In this document: piece after piece, positions 1 to 6,858 of the stretch
Position numbering within the stretch: position 1 is the stretch's first letter
Layout: every line of letters starts with the position of its first letter
DNA from: Acidobacteriota bacterium
Lineage (GTDB): Bacteria > Acidobacteriota > Terriglobia > Terriglobales > Acidobacteriaceae
Length of the DNA: 14,048 nucleotides
Assembly: GCA_003225595.1 (NCBI GenBank)
Contig: QIAR01000215.1
Span: 1 to 14,048 of the forward strand
Direction of reading: 5' to 3'
Position numbers and translations under genes: made by a program
Notes under the pieces: generated by a model
Seen by the model: only the letters and a program-made list of their open reading frames with translations
Databases searched by the model: none
Told to the model about the DNA's origin: nothing

Positions 1-333
1 TTCCGCCATATCAGCCATGGAGCAACCGGCGTTGAGGTCGGGCAGAATCGTTACCTGGCCCGGGAGGCTGAGAATGTCGGCGCTCTCGGCCATGAAGTGC
101 ACGCCGCAAAAAACGATGTACTTGCCGGCCGCGTGCGCAGCCTGCTGCGAGAGCTTGTAGGAATCGCCGCGGAAATCGGCGAAGCGGATGACCTCATCGC
201 GCTGGTAGTGGTGCCCCAGAATGACGACCTCGCGGCCCAAAGCCGTCCTAGCCGCGGAAATGCGGCCGTCCATGGTGTGATCTGGGAGCACAAGATAATT
301 GTCCAAAGGACAAGCAGTTGTCGCGGTTGCCAT
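1..333 (-). CDS. nadA: Quinolinate synthase NadA, N-terminal part (3' end beyond window)
   Basis: NadA condenses iminoaspartate with dihydroxyacetone phosphate to quinolinate, the committed product of de novo NAD synthesis, in the cytoplasm using a [4Fe-4S] cluster. The visible 111 residues begin at the ATG at 331-333 and run open to base 1. Family motifs are plain: VVILGHHYQRDEVI (about 36-49, substrate-binding histidines 41-42), FADFRGDSYKLS (51-62), IVFCGVHFMAESADIL (73-88, Cys76 fits the first cluster ligand) and ILPDLNAGCSMADMAE (96-111). The longer ORF on the opposite strand is a shadow. There is no good Shine-Dalgarno before the ATG. The leader is occupied by a riboswitch 28 bases upstream, so control by NAD+ is expected. 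Product assignment is very safe. The missing C-terminal half, with the remaining cluster cysteines, cannot be checked. Confidence 0.95.
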   Translation of the reverse strand, partial: MATATTACPLDNYLVLPDHTMDGRISAARTALGREVVILGHHYQRDEVIRFADFRGDSYKLSQQAAHAAGKYIVFCGVHFMAESADILSLPGQVTILPDLNAGCSMADMAE

Positions 334-360
334 TTTTGGTCACGCTTTCAGTCCCGAATG

Positions 361-478
361 GGCTACCGCCACCTAACAGCGGCCGCTCAAACTGGAACGG
401 GGATGTTGAAAGCCTCCAGCGACTCCAGTCGGTTCACTGCACCCTAGGTGCCCAACCGGCGGGGATGTTGAAGCCGCT
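361..478 (-). promoter_or_regulatory. NAD+-I riboswitch (nadA RNA motif), two tandem domains
   Basis: On the minus strand the nadA leader holds two copies of TTCAACATCCCCG, at 460-472 and 398-410. Each starts a similar folded domain. Domain 1 (418-478) closes with a 9-bp P1, AGCGGCTTC pairing with GGAGTCGCT (two G-U pairs). It then has the conserved AACAUCCCCG strand, a helix CGGTT/AACCG (454-458 with 430-434) and an apical helix GCACC/GGTGC (439-451). Domain 2 (361-414) closes with GGCT/AGCC and has a self-complementary AGCGGCCGCT helix. The tandem layout, the conserved strand and the position directly before nadA match the known nadA motif, described in Acidobacteria and later shown to bind NAD+. 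The expression platform would be 334-360, between domain 2 and the start codon. The match is from recalled consensus; no covariance search was run. Confidence 0.85.
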
Positions 479-573
479 AGCTTTTCCCTTACAGCTAGTT
501 GGATGCTCAGAACCAGCCGCAAGCGTCACGATTTCTGTGATGTACAATACAGCGGCCAGCGTTTGAAGATCCG

Positions 574-601
574 GCTATATTGTGCACTCTCCATGGGGCA
601 A
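574..601 (-). promoter_or_regulatory. Possible nadA promoter
   Basis: On the minus strand TTGCCC (596-601) and TATAGC (574-579) are separated by 16 bases and each match the sigma-70 consensus at 4 of 6 positions. A start here would give a leader that includes the whole riboswitch. The match is weak. Confidence 0.25.
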
Positions 602-641
602 TAAGCAAGTTGAGGTAGACATCTCACCACAACACTAAAGT

Positions 642-681
642 TCCACGAAGAAGCCAATACTTCAATGAGTTTCTTCGTGGA
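642..681. repeat. 11-bp perfect inverted repeat downstream of moaA
   Basis: TCCACGAAGAA (642-652) and TTCTTCGTGGA (671-681) are exact reverse complements separated by 18 bases. The hairpin lies about 60 bases past the moaA stop and could end its transcript. No strong T-run follows on the minus strand, so it is called a repeat, not a terminator. Its right arm merges into the dispersed repeat at 681-700. Confidence 0.6.
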
Positions 682-700
682 CCTTCGTGTCCTTTGTGGT
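681..700 (+). repeat. Dispersed intergenic repeat, copy 1
   Basis: ACCTTCGTGTCCTTTGTGGT, identical over 20 bases to 9815-9834 and over its last 16 bases to 11311-11326, all in the same orientation and all in gene-free spacers. Confidence 0.7.
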
Positions 701-741
701 CAGATGTCTTTCCTGAATGCCGAGGGCTGAGATCGGAAAGG

Positions 742-1743
742 TCATCCCCCGATGTGCACCATGGTCCTCGACGCCGGCACGAAATCCGGCTCGCCGATGT
801 GATGGCGTTGTTCTTTTTTCTGGACGACGCCACGGATAAATTCTGCAAGCTCATCGTCGGACGCACCCCGGCGCATCTGACCGTGCAGGTCATGGTCCCA
901 GATGGAGAACAGGCACGTGCGGATCTTGCCGTCGGAGGTGATGCGGATGCGGCTGCAATGTCCACAAAAAGGATGCGACACAGGCGCGATGATGCCGATT
1001 TCGCCGACCCCATCATCGAACCGATAGCGGCGTGCAGTTTCGCTGCGCTCGTGCGGGATTTCGACGAACGGACGATATTCGTTCATGCGCTGCACGATTT
1101 CATCAAGGGTTACGACAACCTCAGGCGACCAGACGCGGTCTTCTTCGAGCGGCATGAACTCGATGAAGCGGACAATGACGCCTTCCTCGCGGGCGAACAT
1201 GCCGAAGGGGATGATCTGGTCTTCATTGAAGCCGCGCATCAAGACGCAATTTACCTTGACCGGCTCGAGGCCGGCGCGCTTGGCAGCGCGGATGCTAGCG
1301 AGTACGTTGTCGTAGCCATTGGGCACGCGCGTGATGCGGGCGAAACGGTCGGGATCGACAGCGTCCATGCTGACGGTGACGCGGTTGAGTCCGGCTTCCT
1401 TCAGGGGGTGCGCCATGTCGGCCAGCAGGTGGCCGTTGGTGGTCATCGCGATATCGAGCGGATCGCCGTCGACGGTGGGGAGTTTTGAGAGTTCACGGAC
1501 GAAGTCGATGACCCCTTTGCGCAGCAACGGCTCGCCCCCGGTGATGCGGACTTTCTTGATCCCTAGGCCGACCAAAATACGGGTCATGCGCAAGTATTCG
1601 GAAAACGGCAGGTCGGCGTAGAGCGCGCCTTCATTTCCGGTGCGGCAGTAGACACACTTGTAGTTACAGTGGTCAGTGATCGAGATCCGGAGATCGGTGA
1701 TCGGCCGGCCGAATTTGTCGATGAGAGCCACAGCCGTTAGCAC
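742..1743 (-). CDS. moaA: GTP 3',8-cyclase MoaA (radical SAM)
   Basis: MoaA, with MoaC, converts GTP to cyclic pyranopterin monophosphate, the first step of molybdenum cofactor synthesis. The 333-residue frame has the usual family length. The radical-SAM cluster motif is HCNYKCVYC (Cys26, Cys30, Cys33), followed by the SAM-binding ITGGEPLLRKG. The second cluster, which binds GTP, is CGHC at 260-263 with Cys277 (C-x2-C-x13-C). The chain ends in the Gly-Gly tail important for activity (MVHIGG). The start is a GTG at 1741-1743 directly after an in-frame TAG; a second GTG four codons later is equally possible, and neither has a Shine-Dalgarno. No other moa or moe gene is in the window, so it appears as a single gene under its own candidate Moco riboswitch. 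Confidence 0.96.
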   Translation of the reverse strand: MLTAVALIDKFGRPITDLRISITDHCNYKCVYCRTGNEGALYADLPFSEYLRMTRILVGLGIKKVRITGGEPLLRKGVIDFVRELSKLPTVDGDPLDIAMTTNGHLLADMAHPLKEAGLNRVTVSMDAVDPDRFARITRVPNGYDNVLASIRAAKRAGLEPVKVNCVLMRGFNEDQIIPFGMFAREEGVIVRFIEFMPLEEDRVWSPEVVVTLDEIVQRMNEYRPFVEIPHERSETARRYRFDDGVGEIGIIAPVSHPFCGHCSRIRITSDGKIRTCLFSIWDHDLHGQMRRGASDDELAEFIRGVVQKKEQRHHIGEPDFVPASRTMVHIGG

Positions 1744-1838
1744 CTAGCAGTTAGCATTTAACCCCTCAAGCGGTTTTGCTGGAAACCGGCACAAACCTGA
1801 ATCGTCCAAATGCCGACTGCTAATTGCTAAGTGCTTCC
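1736..1838. repeat. Two opposed blocks of 7-base periodic repeat
   Basis: Block 1 (1736-1763) reads GTTAGCA, CCTAGCA, GTTAGCA, TTTAACC. Block 2 (1818-1838) reads TGCTAAT, TGCTAAG, TGCTTCC, the same 7-base unit in the opposite orientation. Block 1 overlaps the moaA start codon, and the two blocks could pair across a spacer of about 54 bases. Confidence 0.6.
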
Positions 1839-1870
1839 TTGTCGAAGCTACTGCATTAGAGTCATGTAAT

Positions 1871-1905
1871 GAGGGAAAAGAAACACACAGGCAGCGCTTT
1901 GCCCG
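1871..1905 (-). terminator. Probable attenuator hairpin of the moaA leader
   Basis: On the minus strand CGGGCA (1900-1905) pairs with TGCCTG (1888-1893) around a 6-base loop. A pyrimidine-rich tail TGTGTTTCTTTTCCC follows (about 1873-1887). It lies just downstream of the candidate Moco aptamer and well before the moaA start, where a riboswitch expression platform is expected. The stem is short, so strength is uncertain. Confidence 0.5.
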
Positions 1906-1913
1906 GGGAGTGT

Positions 1914-1978
1914 CTCCTTTCCAAAGTGCTTCTCGCGAAGCACGGGAGGCACCGGCGTTTCCACCAGCACCCTCGGAG
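1914..1978 (-). promoter_or_regulatory. Probable Moco (molybdenum cofactor) riboswitch aptamer
   Basis: The minus-strand leader of moaA folds into a compact multi-stem RNA. P1 is CTCC (1975-1978) with GGAG (1914-1917). A second arm begins GAGG, closes with CCTC, and is capped by CUGGUG-GAAA-CGCCGG. The third arm is a perfect 7-bp GTGCTTC/GAAGCAC with a GCGA tetraloop. The flanking strands GCCTCCCG and TGGAAAGGAG also appear in the Escherichia coli moaA leader as GCCUCCCGU and UGGAAAGG, the Moco motif. Position before moaA supports the call. The element is shorter than the E. coli example, and the match is from memory. Confidence 0.6.
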
Positions 1979-2258
1979 TTGTAGGTCCTTGTGCTCTGCG
2001 GAATCTTCACGTCCTCTGTGATCAGAAGCTTTCACTCGCGAGGATCGCGAAGACCACCCGTACAGCACAAAGAAAAATTCTTCCGCTACAAACCCCTCGC
2101 CGCCACAGCCAAGGTATCACCGGAGGCCAAGGCGGTCGGAAACTCGGTTCACATTATAAATGCAGGGGGGCCTGCGGAAGGGCGAATTTTGGAGTCTCAC
2201 GATATCAGGTCTGAGACGGCGGCACGGAATGAATCGGTGCAATCCGCGGTTAAACGAA
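1979..2258. other. Spacer between ETF-QO stop and moaA leader
   Basis: No gene supported. It contains a degenerate dispersed-repeat copy near 1984-2025 (minus: CACAGAGGACGTGAAG and GCAGAGCACAAGG) and a perfect TATAAT on minus at 2153-2158 that could be the moaA -10, with no good -35. GCAGG/CCTGC (2162-2175) and GTCTCA/TGAGAC (2194-2217) are inverted repeats. The latter is about 40 bases after the ETF-QO stop, without a T-run. Confidence 0.5.
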
Positions 2259-3974
2259 TTACATCCCGTCGTAATTTGGCCCGCCGCCGCCTTCTGGAGG
2301 AACCCAGGTAATGATTTGATAGGGGTCGGCGATGTCGCAGGTCTTGCAGTGCACGCAATTCGACGGATTCAGGCTGATGCGCTTACCGTTTGGGGCGGAG
2401 CTGTCGTCCATCATTTCGTATACGTTCGCTGGACAGAAATTCTGACAAGGGCTGCCGAATTCTCTTATGCAGCGCTGCTCGCAAATGTCCGTGTCGTGAA
2501 TGATAAGGTGCGCGGGCTGGTCTTCTTCGTGCTTAGTGCCCGAGTGGTAAAGATCGGTCAGCTTATCAAAAGTGAGCTTGCCATCGCCTTTGTAGGGGCC
2601 GAGCAGGTGGGCCTCGTCGCCGCCGTTCGCAGGGAGCTCGGCCAGCTTCTTCATGTGCTCGTAGCCGGGTTTCGACCAATAGCGGTCACGGAGACCACGC
2701 CCGCCGGTGATCTGCTGTAATGCGGCATTGAACATCCCTGCCCAGAAGCCGTGCTCGAATCCATGGTGGAAGTTGCGAACTTTCCAGAGTTCATCTTTTA
2801 TCCAGCTATTTTCGACGCGGGTTTGGAATTCCCCAAGCGTCGTAGCAGAGAAGTCGCCTTTCTTCAGCGCCTCGAACGCAGTTTCCGCGGCCAGCATGCC
2901 GCTCTTGATAGCCAGGTGAATTCCCTTGAGCCGCTGTGAGTTGAGGAAACCGGCGGAGTCGCCGAGGATCATCCAGCCATCACCCGCGACCGGCGGAATC
3001 GCCCACCAGCCGCCGTAAGGGAGCGCCTTTGCGCCGTAGCGGATCATCTTCCCCCCGGCGAGCAGCTTGGAGATAAACCGGTGCCGCTTGAATTCCTGCA
3101 GGACGCGCTGGGGATCGAGCCGCGGGTCAGGGTAGTCGAGACCGGTGACAAATCCAAGTGAAACGATGTTCTCCTTGCCACCATAAATCCAGGCGCCGCC
3201 GTATTCTTTCGAGGTTAGCGGCCATCCCATGGTGTAGATCACTTCACCCGGAGCGATGCGGCCAGAGGGCACTTCCCACAATTCCTTTACACCGACACCA
3301 TAGCTTTGCGGGTTGCGACCGCGCTCGAGATTGAAGCGCGCAACTAGCTGCTTCGTAAGCGACCCGCGAGTGCCTTCAGCGAGGATGACGAGCTTCGCTT
3401 TGAGATCGTAGCCGGGTTCGAAATTGGATTTAGGCTGGTTCTGTTTGTCGACGCCCTTGTCGTCAGTCTGCACGCCGATAACGCGGCCGCCATCCAAGAG
3501 CAACTCAGATCCCGCAAAGCCAGTAAAGATAGTGATGCCCGATTCCTCCGCCTTGCTGCCCATCCACTTTACAAAACGGTTGAGTGAGATGACGTAATTA
3601 CCGTGGTCCCGAAGTGGCGGCGGTGTGATGGGGAATTTCAACTTGCCGTTCTTAGTTAGAAAGTAGACGGATTCTTTACTGACTTCCGCGTCGATGGGAG
3701 CTTCTTTTTCGAAGCCAGGGAGCAGTTCGCGCATGGCGCGCGGATCGAGCAGAGCACCGGAAAGGCAATGCTGACCGATCTCGCGGGACTTCTCGAGCAG
3801 GTATATGTTTTCTTTGCTAAGTTGCGAACCGGGATTCCTCTCGTTGTGTTGGTCAATGAGCTGCGAGAGACGAATGGCGCAAGCCATGCCCGCGGGGCCG
3901 CCGCCGACGATGACGACATCGGCGGGCATCTGGGGGCGATCGATGCCTTCAAGAGGTTTGCGGAAAACCAGCAT
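2259..3974 (-). CDS. Electron transfer flavoprotein-ubiquinone oxidoreductase (ETF-QO)
   Basis: ETF-QO is a membrane-associated FAD and [4Fe-4S] protein that takes electrons from reduced ETF and passes them to quinone. The 571-residue frame is full length for the fused, mitochondrial-type enzyme. The N-terminus has the FAD dinucleotide motif VIVGGGPAGMACAIRL (21-36). The body carries family stretches such as LVILAEGTRGSLTKQL and a GDSAGFLN motif. The C-terminal ferredoxin-like domain has the cluster cysteines in FCPANVYEM (Cys514) and NCVHCKTCDI (Cys540, 543, 546), ending in the GGGGPNYDGM tail. The ATG at 3972-3974 has no clear Shine-Dalgarno. It is the last gene of the etfB-etfA-hicB-hicA-ETF-QO run. 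The physiological quinone cannot be told from sequence. Confidence 0.97.
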   Translation of the reverse strand: MLVFRKPLEGIDRPQMPADVVIVGGGPAGMACAIRLSQLIDQHNERNPGSQLSKENIYLLEKSREIGQHCLSGALLDPRAMRELLPGFEKEAPIDAEVSKESVYFLTKNGKLKFPITPPPLRDHGNYVISLNRFVKWMGSKAEESGITIFTGFAGSELLLDGGRVIGVQTDDKGVDKQNQPKSNFEPGYDLKAKLVILAEGTRGSLTKQLVARFNLERGRNPQSYGVGVKELWEVPSGRIAPGEVIYTMGWPLTSKEYGGAWIYGGKENIVSLGFVTGLDYPDPRLDPQRVLQEFKRHRFISKLLAGGKMIRYGAKALPYGGWWAIPPVAGDGWMILGDSAGFLNSQRLKGIHLAIKSGMLAAETAFEALKKGDFSATTLGEFQTRVENSWIKDELWKVRNFHHGFEHGFWAGMFNAALQQITGGRGLRDRYWSKPGYEHMKKLAELPANGGDEAHLLGPYKGDGKLTFDKLTDLYHSGTKHEEDQPAHLIIHDTDICEQRCIREFGSPCQNFCPANVYEMMDDSSAPNGKRISLNPSNCVHCKTCDIADPYQIITWVPPEGGGGPNYDGM

Positions 3975-3998
3975 TCAAGTTAGCGACACATTCTTTTC

Positions 3999-4027
3999 GC
4001 CACGAATTCACGCGGATCAATGCGGAT
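3999..4027 (+). repeat. Dispersed repeat of a second type
   Basis: GCCACGAATTCACGCGGATC followed by a partial second copy, AATGCGGATC. It sits in the 92-base spacer between hicA and ETF-QO. The GCGGATC unit recurs within it. Elements of this look are typical of intergenic repeats in soil bacteria; function unknown. Confidence 0.4.
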
Positions 4028-4066
4028 CATGAATATCGACTGGCTATGATAAATCCAGCCGGCAGT

Positions 4067-4258
4067 TCAGCGCAGAGGATCGGGAACACCGAGCTGTTTG
4101 CAGATGCGAACTGCGGTCGGATTCTTGACCTCGCGATGTCGGGGGACCGTACCGGTCCGTTGAGTGGCAGGATTGTAGTAGACGCTGTGTTTGGGACCCT
4201 CACGCACGAGCACACAGCCGCTTCCTTCCAAGTGTCGGAATAGATCGAGTCGTTTCAA
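4067..4258 (-). CDS. hicA: HicA-family mRNA interferase toxin
   Basis: HicA toxins are small double-stranded-RNA-binding-fold ribonucleases that cleave mRNA and are neutralised by HicB. From a TTG at 4256-4258 the protein is 63 residues (begins MKRLDLFRHLEGSGCVLVRE), the normal family length. The family core is clear: GC.LVREGPKHSVYYN with the catalytic histidine in the KHS segment, then TVPRHREVKNPTAVRICKQL and a GVPDPLR end. The frame is open upstream to an ATG at 4417, but those 53 residues do not resemble HicA, so the TTG was preferred. No clear Shine-Dalgarno precedes it. It lies 171 bases downstream of hicB, wider than the usual near-overlap, and the gap has a TTGACA on minus. Separate expression is possible. 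Confidence 0.82.
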   Translation of the reverse strand: MKRLDLFRHLEGSGCVLVREGPKHSVYYNPATQRTGTVPRHREVKNPTAVRICKQLGVPDPLR

Positions 4259-4429
4259 TCGGGCTGACCATGCCACATCTCCGCCTGTGGATGTGCTGCT
4301 TTCTTTGTGGAAAACAAGGTTGAAATCTGTCAAGTCCGCTTTTGGCTCACGGGTAGTCTGGAGATTGAACCAATGCACCCCGATAAGTGCGATAGACGAA
4401 CAATTAGCGAATGCCACTGGACGAGAGGC

Positions 4430-4672
4430 CTAAGGTTGACCTAGCGAAACAACCATCCTTTCGCGCGTAACTTTCTTGCCGAGGCTGGACTTCCCCGTTA
4501 GGTGACGGTTGGCTTCCAGCAGTTCTTCCACCGCATCGCGGAGGTTTTCGCGGGCTTCTTCCAGCGTATCACCCCCAGAAATTGCCCCGGGCAGTTCTTC
4601 GGTGTAAGCGACATAGCCACCGCCTTCGGACTCGGGAACCTCTTCGTAAACAGCGGTGAGGGTCATATCCAT
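4430..4672 (-). CDS. hicB: HicB-family antitoxin
   Basis: The 80-residue protein is a single HicB-like domain: MTLTAVYEEVPE, then GGGYVAYTEELPGAISGGDT and LEEARENLRDAVEELLEANR, the pattern that folds into the partial RNase-H-like antitoxin core. No separate DNA-binding domain follows, so autoregulation would rely on another element or be absent. It is expected to bind and block HicA encoded just downstream. The order antitoxin then toxin is the less common arrangement but is known. The ATG at 4670-4672 has no Shine-Dalgarno. TAAAAT ends six bases before it, so the mRNA may be leaderless. It sits 55 bases after etfA in the same direction, inside the ETF cluster. Confidence 0.85.
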   Translation of the reverse strand: MDMTLTAVYEEVPESEGGGYVAYTEELPGAISGGDTLEEARENLRDAVEELLEANRHLTGKSSLGKKVTRERMVVSLGQP

Positions 4673-4678
4673 GGCTCT

Positions 4679-4684
4679 ATTTTA
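4679..4684 (-). promoter_or_regulatory. -10-like element directly before hicB (leaderless start?)
   Basis: TAAAAT on minus matches TATAAT at 5 of 6 positions and ends six bases before the hicB ATG, so transcription would begin at or beside the A of the start codon. No convincing -35 was found. Confidence 0.4.
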
Positions 4685-4727
4685 CCCAACCATGTCCTGC
4701 CAACCACCTGCATTTTCTTGACACCAG

Positions 4728-5723
4728 CTAGCTGGCCCCTTTTACCTTCTTCACTTCTTCAATCAAAGGTGGCACGATGTCGAACAAATTCCCCACCACT
4801 GCGTAATCGGCGATTTCGAATATGGGCGCTTCGGAATCTTTGTTCACCGCAATGATGGTGCGCGCACCCTTCATGCCCACAATGTGCTGAATGGCGCCGC
4901 TGATGCCGAGCGCGAGATAGAGTTTGGGTGCAACCGTTTGACCGGAAGATCCAATCTGGCGGTCCATGGGTAGCCAGCCCGAGTCGCAGATGGGACGCGA
5001 GGCCGCAATCTCGCCACCGAGAGCTTCGGCAAGTTGTTTTGCGATTTCGATGTTCTTCTGCTCTTTTATGCCGCGACCGACAGCGACGATAATTTCGGCT
5101 TGGGTAAGATCAACTGCTTGCTTTGCTTCTTTGAAAACCTCGTGCGGTTTGTTGCGGATGATGTTTTCTGGGATCTCCACATCAACCGCCTCGACGGGAG
5201 CGGCACTCGATTCGGCCTCAACCTTGTCCCCACGAAAAGCTCCATTTTGAAAAGTGACGAACCAGGGCGGGTCGCAGGCGAAGCTGACATCGGCTGCGAG
5301 CTTGCCCTGGAACATCTGGCGAGTGAGGAGCAGCTTGTCTCCTTCTTTCTTGTAGCCGATGCAGTCGCTGATTGCAGTGCGATCCATGGCGGTGGCAAGT
5401 TTGGGCACGAAATCGCGAACCTGATAGGTGTGTGGCATCAAGACGAGCTTGGGTTGCTTCGACGAGATGAACTGTTTGAGCGCGGCGACGAACGCGTCGG
5501 GCGTGTAGGGCTCGAGCTTGGGTGACTCGATGACATAGACCTTGGCGACTTTCTTTGCGGCAACTTCTTTGGCGAGTGTGCCCGTCCTGCTGCCGAGAAC
5601 CGCGGCTTCGAGTGTCCAGCCGGTTTCGGCGGCAAGGGCCTGCCCAGCGGTGAGAGTTTCCCACGAGACGCGGTTGAGCTTGCCTTCCCGTTGCTCGACG
5701 ACCACCAGAATTATGTCAGGCAT
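4728..5723 (-). CDS. etfA: Electron transfer flavoprotein alpha subunit (EtfA/FixB)
   Basis: EtfA is the FAD-carrying subunit of the soluble ETF heterodimer, which collects electrons from dehydrogenases such as acyl-CoA dehydrogenases. The 331-residue length is normal. The N-terminal ETF domain starts MPDIILVVVEQREGKLNR. The C-terminal FAD domain contains VAVGRGIKEQKNIE (213-226), SRPICDSGW (242-250), QIGSSGQTVAPKLYLALGIS (256-275) with the GAIQHIVGMKGA continuation, and FEIADYAVVGNLFDIVP (302-318). The ATG at 5721-5723 lacks a Shine-Dalgarno. It is separated from etfB by 207 bases that contain an 8-bp inverted repeat, a large gap for two subunits needed in equal amounts. Confidence 0.96.
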   Translation of the reverse strand: MPDIILVVVEQREGKLNRVSWETLTAGQALAAETGWTLEAAVLGSRTGTLAKEVAAKKVAKVYVIESPKLEPYTPDAFVAALKQFISSKQPKLVLMPHTYQVRDFVPKLATAMDRTAISDCIGYKKEGDKLLLTRQMFQGKLAADVSFACDPPWFVTFQNGAFRGDKVEAESSAAPVEAVDVEIPENIIRNKPHEVFKEAKQAVDLTQAEIIVAVGRGIKEQKNIEIAKQLAEALGGEIAASRPICDSGWLPMDRQIGSSGQTVAPKLYLALGISGAIQHIVGMKGARTIIAVNKDSEAPIFEIADYAVVGNLFDIVPPLIEEVKKVKGAS

Positions 5724-5768
5724 AAGGGCGGTTCTCAGTTCTCATGCTCAGTCGGACCCATGTGGCGC

Positions 5769-5801
5769 GGCTGCCCTCGTCCACGAAGAGTATGGGCAGC
5801 C
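5769..5801. repeat. 8-bp perfect inverted repeat in the etfB-etfA gap
   Basis: GGCTGCCC (5769-5776) and GGGCAGCC (5794-5801) pair around a 17-base loop that itself has TCGT/ACGA. It lies about 45 bases upstream of the etfA start on the transcribed leader. No T-run follows on minus, so it is not a simple terminator. It may be an mRNA processing or stability structure, or a repeat-element remnant. Confidence 0.55.
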
Positions 5802-5930
5802 TTCGTCGTTGCATATGCGGCGGCCAACCTGCCTGATACAAGCATGAGTTTTGCCGCCTCCTTTAAATCGACGCCCACTCCGGTTTGCCGGGCGAGGCGA
5901 ACCTTGCCCAGGGAAGACGCCTGTCAAGGC

Positions 5931-6701
5931 TTAGAGTACCCGCACTTCGTTGCGCAGCTTCTCCGCCAACTTCTTCGCGACTTCGCCCGGAGGGCCTTCG
6001 AGAAACTCCGTGTTCTTCGTCTTCTGTGGTACGTACAGCCGCTCGATTTTTTGCATGTTGCTGCCGATCGCCGATTGCAGTTCGGGAAACGTGACTTTCC
6101 GCAGCGGTTTGTTTTTGGCCTGCTTGATTCCAATAAGCGTTGCGTAACGGAGCTTGTTGATTCCGGATTGTATGGTCAGCAAGGCAGGCAGCGGCATCTC
6201 GACAAACTGGAAATATCCGGCCTCGAGTTCCCGCTTAACGCGAATACCCGAATCGCTTTTTTCGATCTGCATGATGATGGTGGCATGCGGCCAGCCCAGC
6301 AACTCAGCCAGGACAACGCCAGTTTGGGCATAGCCGTAGTCATCGGATTGCAGGCCGGTGAAGATCAGGTCGAACTTCTCACCTTTTATTGCGGCTGCGA
6401 AAGCACGCGCCGTGTTGATAGCATCGAGTCGGACAAAGCTCGCGTCTTCGAGGTGAATGGCCCGATCGGCGCCCTTGGCCAGAGCTTCGCGGAGCACCTG
6501 CTGCGCGTGCGCTGGGCCAGCGGTGATGACAACGACCTCGCCGCTGTGCTTTTCTTTCTGACGCAAAGCCTCCTCGAGCGCGTACGCGTCCGGTTCGTTG
6601 ACCTCATAGGACACATCTTCGCGAATCCAGGCGCCGGTTTCGTTCAGCTTCAGTGGCGCGTCCTTCTGCGGCACCTGTTTCATGCAAACCAGGATCTTCA
6701 A
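5931..6701 (-). CDS. etfB: Electron transfer flavoprotein beta subunit (EtfB/FixA)
   Basis: EtfB pairs with EtfA; in canonical ETFs it binds AMP and carries the recognition loop for partner dehydrogenases. The TTG start (6699-6701) is chosen because AAGGAG lies seven bases upstream and the product then begins MKILVCMKQVPQKDAPLKLN, as in the family. This gives 256 residues, a normal length. The frame is open further upstream but that extension is not family-like. Motifs include VNEPDAYALEEALRQKEK, the nucleotide region TGLQSDDYGYAQTGVVLAEL, and the beta-subunit signature VKRELEAGYFQFVEMPLPAL. The QSDD segment looks like the non-bifurcating ETF type, consistent with the nearby ETF-QO. It is the first gene of the cluster. 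A TATACT on minus at 6744-6749 could be its -10. Confidence 0.95.
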   Translation of the reverse strand: MKILVCMKQVPQKDAPLKLNETGAWIREDVSYEVNEPDAYALEEALRQKEKHSGEVVVITAGPAHAQQVLREALAKGADRAIHLEDASFVRLDAINTARAFAAAIKGEKFDLIFTGLQSDDYGYAQTGVVLAELLGWPHATIIMQIEKSDSGIRVKRELEAGYFQFVEMPLPALLTIQSGINKLRYATLIGIKQAKNKPLRKVTFPELQSAIGSNMQKIERLYVPQKTKNTEFLEGPPGEVAKKLAEKLRNEVRVL

Positions 6702-6858
6702 CAGCAAACTCCTTGCATCCTGTCTTGTCAGAGTCGACAGGGAAGTATAAAGGACGACGACGGGAGTGGGGAAACGTCCGCACATTTGTGTAGTGCCTTT
6801 CTTCTGGACGGCAGATCCCGGCTTGCCAAACGCACGGAGAACCGGGAATTAGCCCTTA

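Larger units (their letters stand above)
479..741. other. Intergenic spacer between nadA riboswitch and moaA 3' end
   Basis: No convincing gene. It holds the possible nadA promoter, an 11-bp inverted repeat (642-681) and a dispersed repeat copy (681-700). Open frames crossing it, including a long plus-strand one antisense to moaA, lack family motifs. Confidence 0.6.

Noticed and set aside
694..1488. 264-codon open frame on plus
   Set aside because: Antisense to moaA, whose motifs are unmistakable; no family features of its own.
4259..4417. N-terminal extension of HicA to an ATG at 4417
   Set aside because: The 53 extra residues do not resemble HicA, and the TTG start gives the usual family length.
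5735..5845. 36-codon open frame in the etfB-etfA gap with AAAGGAGG upstream
   Set aside because: The Shine-Dalgarno spacing is long, the frame runs through both hairpin arms, and the peptide looks like translated repeat DNA; kept only as part of a finding.
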